Assembly: GCA_014706295.1 (NCBI GenBank)
Contig: JACSVZ010000008.1
Coordinates: forward strand, 15,836,159-15,900,158
Direction of reading: 5' to 3'
Origin: Lycocorax pyrrhopterus obiensis
Taxonomy: Eukaryota > Chordata > Aves > Passeriformes > Paradisaeidae
DNA length: 64,000 nt
The notes under the pieces: generated by a model
The model's database searches: none
What the model saw: only the letters and a program-made list of their open reading frames with translations
Told to the model about the DNA's origin: nothing
In this document: one piece after another, positions 38,601 to 48,205 of the stretch
How positions within the stretch are numbered: the stretch's first letter is position 1
How the letters are laid out: each line of letters begins with the position of its first letter
Position numbers and translations under genes: made by a program

Positions 38601-41600
38601 ACGAGGGGAAGGTTTTAGGGAGGGGTGAGTTTGACACCAATATCCTGCCAAACAGGGAGAATTTGGGCAACATCCTCCTTGTTTGGTGCTGTGCTGGAAA
38701 AGCTGGGCTCTTCTGAACCCTGTCTAGTAAATCAGATGTAGGATTTCTTCTTCTCACCCCAGGCTGTACCACCCACAGGAACTGTGATTCTCTCCATGTC
38801 TCAGAGGATATTTTCAACTTCACTGTGGAGCTGCAAGATATAATTTATTACTGACTAAAGACCATGATGAAATCCTATCTTGCTATGTGCTCTATTACTG
38901 TATCATCTGGCCAAATAGAGAATGAGGGAAATCACTACGTTTATTTTTTAACAGTGAAACTGAACCATGGAGTAGATTAATGAGTCACCCAAAATCACAG
39001 ACAGGGTCTCAGTCTTGTCTTTGGTCTCCTAAATCCTTCTTCACTGTTCAGCAATTAATAGATCGGAGTTCACAGACCTTTCCTTTGTAATGCTAAATTT
39101 GTTTGGCCTCGAACACATTAAGACCATGTGAAACAATATTTCTTAGCCCTCCAGCCTCACTCATTATTGCCCTAACTCCTTTTGAGATCCCACCTCTGCT
39201 TTTGAACCTCAGTGTAAGACCTTCTTGCTGCCATCAAGTGGAAATTTTCTAACACCTTGCTGCCAAGCATTAAGGGGAAACTGAAAACAAAGCCATAGTT
39301 ATGTTTCTTGGATGTTGCCATCACACTCTCTTTCTTCCAGTAAGAATCCTTAAATATAGTCCTTCTGCTAGTCAAAACCTGTGGCTTGATTTGGGTTACG
39401 TGTAGGAGACCTTCCTTTTTTCCCCTTCCTTTCTATGTTTTGTCATCAGATCTTAAATTAAAACAATTAGTAAGGTGAAATAACCAATATCTAAATAGAC
39501 AATTACGAGCAGTAGTACCTCAAAAACCACACAGACCCACAATCAAAATCCTCACCTCGGTGCTTTCTTAGACTCATCCACAAGTTAAAATGAATGCAGC
39601 TTCTAATCATGGCAAAGCTTGCATGAAAACAAGCTGAACGTGTGTTGGCAATTTCTGCTGGACTTCGGGTCAAGAGGTCTCTTCTCTTAAGCTGTCACCA
39701 ACTGTGAAACTAAGAAGTCAAAAGGGGTTAAAGAATTGGATTACTGCTCTTCTGGATAATGGCAGGAGTTACTCAGTACTCTTTTTGGTGCTGGACAAGA
39801 ACTCAGAGGAGGAGGCAGAAGTAGCAGGAAGAAAGTGGACGTAATTATGTTATGAACCAAAAGTGATGCTTCACATGAGATAGCAGTACACAACCAACCT
39901 GCCTCAGCGGTCTTACATGATAAATAGCCAGGCATGATACAGTGTCTGAAGGAAAACAAGACGGAGACACAAAGATGTTATCATGCAGCTACTTGGTTTG
40001 TTACACAAGCATGCACTGATGGCTCTGTATGTCTCTTAATGTACTTAGTTGAATGCCAATCAAGATCAGTGGAGGTAGGGTTAAAGGGAAAACGTTAGGA
40101 GAATAATTTTGTCTAGGAGCTCTGTTCTGCATGGAATGTTAAACCTCTTGAACAAACATTACAGGATAACTGCAGGCAAAGATACAAGTCTCAGGTTATG
40201 ACCTAAGTGGAGCGAGCAAGGTGGGATTGTAACTTTTCTAACAAAATGAGCCTTGCTGCGCTGGAGCTGGATTGGTGCAGAAGACCTAGAGGCCCCACTA
40301 TACCCAAAGCTGTATAAGAGCGAACATGGAGCCTGATGCATTCTCATTCAAGAAGTGACTGGTGTGGAAAAAGCAGAGTAACAGAAAAAACCAGCCTTTT
40401 CCACAGCAATTTGTTGAAGCACTGTGAGAAAACTCTGGACCAAAATTCTGAAATCCAATTTCTTTCATCCATGAAGAAAATGTGGCAAAGATGATATAAA
40501 ATATACAAATAAGATAGATCTAATTTTGGGTAGCATTAGATTAAAATTCCTCTTATTTAGATGGGTAAATTTAGGCACAGAGGCAAAAAATATTTTGCCT
40601 AAGATTAAAGAGTCAGTCAGAAATGGACCTGGAAATAGAAAGCAGGAGCTCAATGTGCTGTGCCTCTTGGGGTAGCAAGTTTAAAAAAAAATAGTGTAAG
40701 ATGCTTCAACAGCTTCTTATATTCATCCTTTTTTAAAAAGTGAATCATAGGTTTAAGGCTATGCAATTCCAAATGAAGGACCAAGGCCCACGCTTTGATA
40801 AAAACAGCAGGCAGTCTACAAGACTCTCCAAGTGTCTGAATTTTAAATCTCCCATCCCACCATTAAGGAGCATTTGAGTGGCTGCCACAGAGACGACGCA
40901 GTCCAGTAACTTCAGAAGTGTTAGTAACTACATAGGCATCAAACATTTGGGGAGCTCTTTATCAGTGAGGTGGAAATAGAAACACATTTGGTGGCCTCAA
41001 TCATTTTCTTTAGGGCACAGCAAGGAGCTGAAGGGGAGCACACAGTGTCTCTCCTGGGGACTGCCTGCAGTGACGTCAGGGCCTTGAGATACACAGAGAT
41101 CTCAGCTCCATTAGTTGGATCATCTTTCATTATCTAGGTTTTATTAAGCACATGCTCTAGAGAATTCAGAATTTGTCCATCTGAGCACTCAGCCTGCAGG
41201 AGCAGGCGCTTGCTAGCACTAAGGACTTCAAAGACATGAGCCCAATTTGTTTAGCCAACCCAGGGGACACATCACACAAACTTGCAACAAGTGTTCTCTT
41301 ACTACAGTGGATTTAGGGATGCCCAGGGACTGATAATACCCACTACTTCCAGCAACGCACAGACAGGAGGAGCCATGTGATCTGTCCCCAGACCCAACAG
41401 GAGAAAGTTGTCAGCCATCTCAATTGAGTCATCAAACTGACATTTCTGGACTTCTCTCCTGGAACTCCCACCAACAGGGTCAATCAAAAGAGGCTGGTTT
41501 TATTATGTGAATATGCATATATGTAAAAGCTTCACGCACTGTTAGCAGTGGCCCAAGACATGCATTCTCCTCAAGTGTGAGCTCCAAAACTCCACTCTAA

Positions 41601-42539
41601 CGCTCTGACCAGAGGTGTGCTCTAAGTACTGGAGACAAAGCTGTACCTACGCAGCTTTGACTATGTTGAGACTCCTGCTCGAGAATGTTATTCCTGAGCT
41701 CTGCTGGCTTGGAAAATCTTTCAAAAATATTAATTTTCCTTTGCTTCATGTTAATTTGAGCTAAGACAAACAATTGTGGTGGCCAAAACTAAAGAAAATT
41801 ATATTTTTGTTCTACCAGGTGAGTAGACTGGGGTTTTGCATGGAAAATGTGTCTTTCCTATCTGGACGGAGTTGCCTACTTTTAGCAGATCAGATGTTTT
41901 CTCAGCAGGCCCATGAAGAATCATGAACTAGCCTAAGGCAAATCAAACTAATTTAATTTGCAGCTAAATAGGATTTAGGAGTGGCTTTCCTGATACAGAC
42001 CATCTGTTTCAGAGAAACTTCATTCCTACTTAGTGATAATACTGCAATTTAAAATAACACCAGATGACAATGATGCCCCTCCCTGGTCACATCAAATACT
42101 GCTGTGAGCAGAATCAAAACAGCCCAATTTACTGTAGCTCATGTTACGCTGATGCTTTGTGACTTTTTTTTCTGTTGCAGGAGAGTCATGTAAGTAACCA
42201 CAGGAAAAGAGAAATAAGCATTTAATTCTCAGAAAGGGCACACAGCATGGGTGAAACTTGAAGGAAAACAGATACAAATTCTGTTTCGAAAGCAGTGAGC
42301 CAATCAGTAGAAGCATTACCCTTGCATATATATTAACATTTTGAAAATAACCTCATTCTGATCCCTAACCCTCAAAATACCCTTTTTTCAGTTTGCCTTT
42401 TTACAGCTACATAGCTGCCACGCGTAATTGAGCAGATTGCCCTGCTAGCTCCTGTGTACAGCTTAATGCCCACAATCCTCTCTCCTCTCAGTGCTTCCTG
42501 ACATTCAGGGGAACATTATCTCCTCTGTTCCTAAAAAGG

Positions 42540-42900
42540 GAATTCCCTGCAGCTAGGAGAAGGACAGACAGTCCCTAAAGGCCCTGGGGGCACCAGCTCT
42601 GCCACTTCAGCCTGCAGCTGGCTGCCTGCCTGGGTTGCAGCCTGGTGACCTGCTGTGAAACCCTGGACACTGTTGTGGGAGACACAGGGAGCAGAGGGTT
42701 AGCTAATCCTGCCTTGAGCCTTGTGGGGTTTTCACTTCTCGACTATTTTTAGCTGACTGAACAGCTGGCCTTGGAAGCCTGTTTACAGCCTGGAAAGCTT
42801 CTTTCTGCTGAACTGTGCTAGGTGTAAGAGCCCTGAGAAAGCCTTAACCCTTTGAGAGCCAGCTCTGAGGCTGCCTGAGATTAATTTATACAGGTAGAAT
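42540..42900 (+). promoter_or_regulatory. MYOZ1: Candidate intronic muscle enhancer: MEF2 site beside an E-box
   Basis: A GC-richer island in AT-rich intron. It holds an exact MEF2 site CTATTTTTAG (42743-42752), an E-box CAGCTG ten bases further (42762-42767) and another CAGCTG at 42615-42620. MEF2 and MyoD-type E-boxes one helical turn apart are the classic arrangement in skeletal-muscle enhancers. Its place in the largest intron of a muscle gene supports the reading; activity and conservation are not shown here. Confidence 0.45.
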
Positions 42901-44063
42901 TGCAGCATGAGGAACCACAGATTCATTCAATGTCACTCACTTGTATTTGTTGCTTCTTTGTGCATCTAATAGCCAATCTCCTAGTCCAACAGGAAAGACC
43001 ATATGGCATATATAACCCAGGTTACTTGTATTATGTAGCTGTGTGGCTGTACTGCATAAGAGTTACCTTTTTATGTCTGATAGGAGTCAAGTTTTGATGT
43101 CACTTATGACCAATACATTAAACATTTTTCTGAATATACTGTATCAGTTTCTATTCCACATGAGCATTTATTAAAGTTTCTGTGTGCCAAGACAGGATAT
43201 TGTGCCACAATGTCCACCACAAGGTCTATAAATCCTGCATGAATTGTTTGCTCTTTTACTATATACTGCAGAGATTGTGCCTTCTAGCCTGGACAAGGGA
43301 GAGTGGATGGTCTGCAAAATAAGACCCATTTAATTTTACTGATGGATACAACTTACTTTCTTTCTTACCTTGTTGCTGGTTAGATTGGGTTTGCTAATTC
43401 ACATACTGCTACAAACAAAATTCTTCCTTTTGTCATTTCCCCTTTGTAGTCTCCGGGAAGTATTTTCTGTTTTCCCAGGCTGCTATCTCTTCAGTCTTTC
43501 TCAACATGTAAATACTCCTCCCCATGCAGACCTTCATATATACAGAAAACAGGCAAAAAGGCAGACATCTCCCTGGCTTTTATGTTGTCATAGATACCCT
43601 GCTGATCTGGTGGCCTATAACACTTAATTCCCACACTGTAATCAAGCTGGGGTTATCTTAACTTTGACATGAAAACACTTCCTTTTTCTTGCCCAGCTTG
43701 CTTTCCCACAGGTTAGCCAATGCTATCTCTGTTTGGACTTTGGCCTGCTCTGGCAAAAGCTAAATTTCCTTCCCCTCCTCCTCTATTTCACATTTATCAT
43801 TGTTTGGGGCAACAACACCCTGATCATATAAAATCACTATGAGGCACGTGTGCTGCCATTGCCACTTCTGCTGTTCCGCAACTGCTCCCATACTGAATAG
43901 AGAGAATAACTCACCTGAAGTTCTGCCACTGGCTTTGTGATGGAGACACAGAACTGGTCAGATCATAGAGACTCAGGAGTTCACGTTCTGGGACCCAGCC
44001 CTGCAAACATGAATAGACCATGTCCTGTAACAGGGATTCATACACTCTTTTCTCCTGCCCTAG

Positions 44064-44298
44064 GATCACTTTCAGAAGTTCATCCCACCAGGAGGGCATT
44101 ACGGGGAAGATGCTCATGGCTATGCCCACGGGCGGATGGTAGGAGGAATGCCAGCTGGGCAGCATGGCTCCAGCACACAGCAGCATCCCGGTGTCCCTCC
44201 TAGGCCTGGAAGCAGAGGAGGCGCTAGAGGCAGTGAAGGGGAGCATGCAGGGAAATCATCTGGAAGTGGTGGAGAAGGAGGTGATGGTACTGACAAAG
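44064..44298 (+). CDS. MYOZ1: MYOZ1 exon: glycine-rich region
   Basis: Starts phase 0 after CTGCCCTAG and reads DHFQKFIPPGGHYGEDAHGY, then a Gly/Ser/His-rich stretch through RPGSRGGARGSEGEHAGK, ending in phase 1. DHFQKF matches the human exon start, and the Gly-rich middle is the FATZ glycine-rich domain, shorter here than in human. The end is chosen at AAAG/GCAAGT (GC donor at 44299), which fits the donor consensus except for C at +2. A GT alternative at 44281 (GAG/GTGATG) keeps the same phase and would remove six residues (G-D-G-T-D-K). A third, weak GT (44287) is also phase-compatible. The GT inside GCAAGT would put the next exon out of frame. Confidence 0.88.
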
Positions 44299-46620
44299 GC
44301 AAGTATCTCTCTGCAAGAACAAGAAATAGCTAAAGCTATCACACCACGTGCCAAGCTTACTCTTAAGGACAAGCAAATTAATCTGACACCTGGATTCTTC
44401 CAAACAAAGTTCCAATGTAAAGTCTAAAAGAGTTGAACTGCTTTTAGCTTGATGGTTTTGTTTGTGTGCTTCTGTGTTGCTCAACCACAGGCAAGAGGCA
44501 GACGTACCCTCCTTGACTGGACCAAAGAAATTATAGGAAACTTACCTTGCTGAGCTCCTAAGGCTGACACAGCAGTAGGACAGTATAGCTATGCCATGCC
44601 AGTGTGGCACTCCTTCCTTTCAAGAATTTCACACTGACCACTACAGGAGAGAGCAGTATTAACTCTTTAGATCAGTAGTCCAATCTGAGTATCAGGCTTG
44701 AGTATCTGAGCCCTGATTTCAAATCAAAGCTTCCACCTAAACAAAGAGCACTTTTTGGATAATCTTCAGAAAGGAACAGCAATATTTCTAAAAGTTATCT
44801 GGTAACCAACACTGGGCCACTGAGGCAATATCTTTATGAGTAAAAGTAGTTTTAATTCAATTTAGTCTTTGCCTCCTTTTATCCTCTGTTTAATTTGGCC
44901 AGAAATCTCTAGAAGCAAATACCTTGCATAAGAATCAGCAGATGAAATTGTAACTTTAACAGTCCCTATGGGTTTTTACAACAAAAATCAAATTTTCTTG
45001 GGAACCAGGAATAACTGCCTTGAGTGACCAATGAATGACTTGTAAAATACAAGGTTTTTAATTTACATTCTGGAATAATGTGCATTTTATATCAAAATCA
45101 GCTTTTACATTTCCTGTGAAAAAGCAATCTGTATAGACTCTTATAGTCTTCTTATAGGAGATTTTTCTTCATTGTCATCCTGTGTGCAGGGAGAAGGAGG
45201 ATTAGTATCATCCTATAGCTTTCACTGCAGAGACAGATCCCAGCTGCTTTTATGTTTCAACCCTAGCAATCAATTTGCTTGTAAACTGCTTAGTTTAAAT
45301 ACTTCACAAAGAAAGAGGGGAGTAGTTGTTTTTATTTTTTTAATGAAGATGAAATTCTTGTACATGTCTGCAATTCTCTGAAAGCAGGAAACCCCAGGAT
45401 GGGGGTTTGGCATGGTTTGAAATAAGCAAGACAAAGAAAGAAGGTGTGATAAAGAAGAAAGATTCAGATAATAGCGTTCCTTCTTTGCCACTTAATTCAT
45501 AAGGATTTGTTTTCTACACAAAATGTAGCATCAGGAAAGCACCAGAATGTCTGACTCAATTAACCTATTATTCTCATCTGCCCTAATCAAGCTAAGCAGA
45601 AGTCATTGCTCAGGAGTTTGAAGGTTTATGAAGGATGAAAATATTAAAAAAGTACTACATATCAATACAAAACTTAATGCTCTTACTAGCAAGGTGGTAT
45701 TATACACAGCTGGGGGAAGGGAAGGGAAGGGAAGGGAAGGGAAGGGAAGGGAAGGGAAGGGAAGGGAAGGGAAGGGAAGGGAAGGGAAGGGAAGGGAAGG
45801 GAAGGGAAGGGAAGGGAAGGGAAGGGAAGGGAAGGGAAGGGAAGGGAAGGGAAGGGAAGGGAAGGGAAGGGAAGGGAAGGGAAGGGAAGGGAAGGGAAGG
45901 GAAGGGAAGGGAAGGGAAAGGAAGGGAAACGCAGAATGAAATCCCTCGTCTAAACTTATTTGCTAAATGGAGCAGCTAGAAGTTAATCTAACATTTCTAG
46001 CAATCAAGTGTCTGACTTTACAACAAAGTGCAGCTCTATAGTCACTGACAGGATTTTAACTTCCAGTGAGATACCACATAATATTTGCAAACTGCTTTTA
46101 GCCATCCTGAGGTGTTTGAGACAGACTTGTCTCTAACATCGTGGTTCAGAAGGGGAAAAAGATGAATGTCTGTTCGTGTAATCACAAAGAAAATGCCATG
46201 TCATGTCTGCTATGATCTGACAGAAAAAAAAGAAAAGTAAATTAAGAAATTAGATAGCATCTTGTCTCATATAAAGCTTCCCCCATGTTAGTGGAAGAGA
46301 TGATGAGGTAAAGACTTTGGTTCTTTTTATATGAGCAACCAAAAAGAAGAATGAAAAATTAGCTTTCAAATCTATGCTTTAATGCAAATTCCTGGATCAG
46401 TGGCTCTTAGACTACGGTACGTCTGCTTTTGTGGCTAAGGACAGAAGTGGTGTATGATCGTCTTTTTTAAACAGAAGTCTAACCATAAAAGCTTGGATTG
46501 ATGTAGGAGTTACAGAATCTGGAAACAAAGCTGGTGCCTCAACTTCAGTAGCAGAATACAGAAGCACAATGCAGTTAGAGTGTCATCTAACTAGACTGCT
46601 TTACCTTCCTCTGTTTACAG
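44299..46620 (+). other. MYOZ1: MYOZ1 intron with GC or GT donor
   Basis: A 2.3-kb intron in phase 1 ending in CTGTTTACAG (46620). Apart from the GGGAA array at 45712-45929 nothing was recognised. Confidence 0.8.
45712..45929 (+). repeat. (GGGAA)41 purine array
   Basis: An all-purine stretch of 218 bases on the + (sense) strand; 45714-45918 is 41 perfect GGGAA units. Repeated GGG separated by two A is a textbook G-quadruplex pattern and also a homopurine tract. It opens artefactual frames (poly Gly/Lys/Glu/Arg). Confidence 0.98.
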
Positions 46621-46780
46621 ATGGAAAGTCAGGAGGCAAAAAAGTTACTATATTTAAAACTTATATTTCCCCTTGGGAACGAGCGATGGGTATCAGCCCT
46701 GAGGACAAAAGTCAGTTCAACATGGACTTACTGTCATACAGTCCCAAAGCTGATTTCCCCCGTTACAAGTCTTTTAACCG
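46621..46780 (+). CDS. MYOZ1: MYOZ1 exon: ISPWERAMG region
   Basis: Completes the split codon as Asp (G plus AT) and reads GKSGGKKVTIFKTYISPWER, then AMGISPEDKSQFNMDLLSYS, then PKADFPRYKSFN and a split Arg; donor GTAAGT at 46781. FKTYISPWERAMG and L-P/F-x-Y-K-S-F-N-R are diagnostic for MYOZ1. This begins the C-terminal conserved calsarcin domain that binds alpha-actinin and other Z-disc partners. The intron cuts the Arg codon of the first FNR motif. Confidence 0.96.
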
Positions 46781-47617
46781 GTAAGTCTTCTTAGATATTC
46801 AGTGCAGTTTATTTAGCAAGAGAAAACACAATAATGCTGACCATAGCTCTCCTGTCTTGTGCACTGTAAATAAGTTTTAGTTGTATGTCATTTTGCTTAC
46901 CACAGTCTTCTATGGATGAAATGATTGGAAGACTACAAAGAAAAAAATACATTAAGAGCTAGAGATTTTAATTCAGATTATGTACAGAAAACCTATGCAG
47001 TTGGATAAGAGGACTTTAATCCTATTTCCCTTTCTTTCTCTCTCCATTTGACCTGGAGATTTAGCTTGCCACTGTTTTTTACTTCAACCCATTGAAGTAC
47101 AAGAGGTCAGGAAAAATACTTATGATCAGCAGCCATATATTTAGCAGCACTTCATATATGAATCAGGATGTTGTTGCTGTTTCTGATACAAACTGAAAGT
47201 TTTACAAATATTTCTAGGGCAGCAACAATTTTTTGTTAACCTCTCTATACAATTTTGCCACCCACCTCCATAGCCTCAGAACATCAGTGCTGAGGACAAA
47301 CCCACATCCCATTCACTTCTGCAATAATGCAGCCTCTGCCTGCTACATGTACAGAGTACTAACAGGTGTGAAAGGTGTATGGTTTGATGGAGATTGATGT
47401 AACAAAGCTGAAGGAAGTGCACAGCAGCGTATGTGTGTGTTCACATCATTTCAGTACACGGGCAATGGATACATCTATGTTCTCATAAAGGATTTGCTGG
47501 TCAGTCAGCTGCAACAGTAGCAAAATTTAGAATCTTGGTAACTTTGAGTATTTATTTTATAAATCCTGTTGTTTACCTATGCTCTGTTTGCTAACTCCAT
47601 GAATTCCCCTGTGCCAG
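46781..47617 (+). other. MYOZ1: MYOZ1 last intron
   Basis: An 0.84-kb intron in phase 2, GTAAGT to CCCCTGTGCCAG. Nothing recognised inside. Confidence 0.85.
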
Positions 47618-47849
47618 GACTGCCATGCCTTATGGGGGTTATGAAAAAGCAGCCAAACGGATGACCTTCAAAGTGCCTCAGTTTGATATCTGCCCTTTGC
47701 TCCCTGAATCTCTCATGATATATAATCAAAATTTCAGCAAAAGACCCTCCTTCAACAGAACCCCAATACCTTGGATGCCTTCAGGAGACTTCTCAGACTA
47801 CCAGACTGCGGTCAATGTGCCAATGAGTGGTGAAACAGAAGAGCTGTAA
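47618..47849 (+). CDS. MYOZ1: MYOZ1 last exon: C-terminal domain and PDZ ligand
   Basis: Finishes the Arg codon and reads TAMPYGGYEKAAKRMTFKVP, then QFDICPLLPESLMIYNQNFS, then KRPSFNRTPIPWMPSG, ending GETEEL before TAA (47847-47849). Every block matches the human MYOZ1 C-terminus. The last five residues ETEEL fit the E-[ST]-[DE]-[DE]-L class III PDZ ligand shared by the myozenin, myotilin and palladin families, known to bind PDZ domains of the ZASP/Enigma group. The five coding exons add to 885 nt, or 294 residues (288 with the GT donor), against about 299 in human. Confidence 0.97.
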
Positions 47850-48205
47850 ATCCCCACTGCCAAGACCTTCCCTTTTTTCTCAGCCCTTTCTATTTGCAAG
47901 TTGATAGTAAGGAGCGGAAGAGTTCAACTCTAGTTCTGTCAGCCCTTCCTTTCTTTTGCCCATAGCCAAGACAAGTTCCTAGCAGGTTCTAAACTTCTCT
48001 TCACTGTATTGTTAATCTATATCAGACACAGTTTGAGGAAAAGGAGCTTTTTATTCACCAGCATATAAGAGGCCAAGACTAAGGAAGTGTTTTTCTGTTT
48101 AGCAATGCTAAACTGTCTGATTGATAATAGCTGCCTATCTGATTGATAATAAACCTGTTTTGTCATATATGAACAAAAAATAAAACACCAAGATGAAAAA
48201 CAAGT
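47850..48205 (+). other. MYOZ1: MYOZ1 3' untranslated region
   Basis: A short 3'UTR ending shortly after the AATAAA hexamers at 48148 and 48179. A 13-base direct repeat CTGATTGATAATA occurs at 48117-48129 and 48139-48151, and the second copy supplies the first poly(A) hexamer. Confidence 0.75.
48148..48184 (+). terminator. Two poly(A) signals of MYOZ1
   Basis: AATAAA at 48148-48153 and again at 48179-48184, about 300 nt after the stop codon. GT-rich sequence (GTTTTGTGTTTTCTCC, from about 48201) follows, fitting use of either or both. Confidence 0.75.

Larger units (their letters stand above)
35582..44063 (+). other. MYOZ1: MYOZ1 large intron
   Basis: An 8.5-kb intron in phase 0, GTAGGT to CCTGCCCTAG (ends 44063). 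It begins with a guanine run at 35668 and contains a GC-richer block with muscle-factor sites at about 42540-42900. No exon, RNA gene or mobile element was recognised elsewhere. Confidence 0.85.

Noticed and set aside
45628..45979. Gly/Lys/Arg/Glu-rich frames of 103 and 114 codons
   Set aside because: Translations of the GGGAA array in a MYOZ1 intron.
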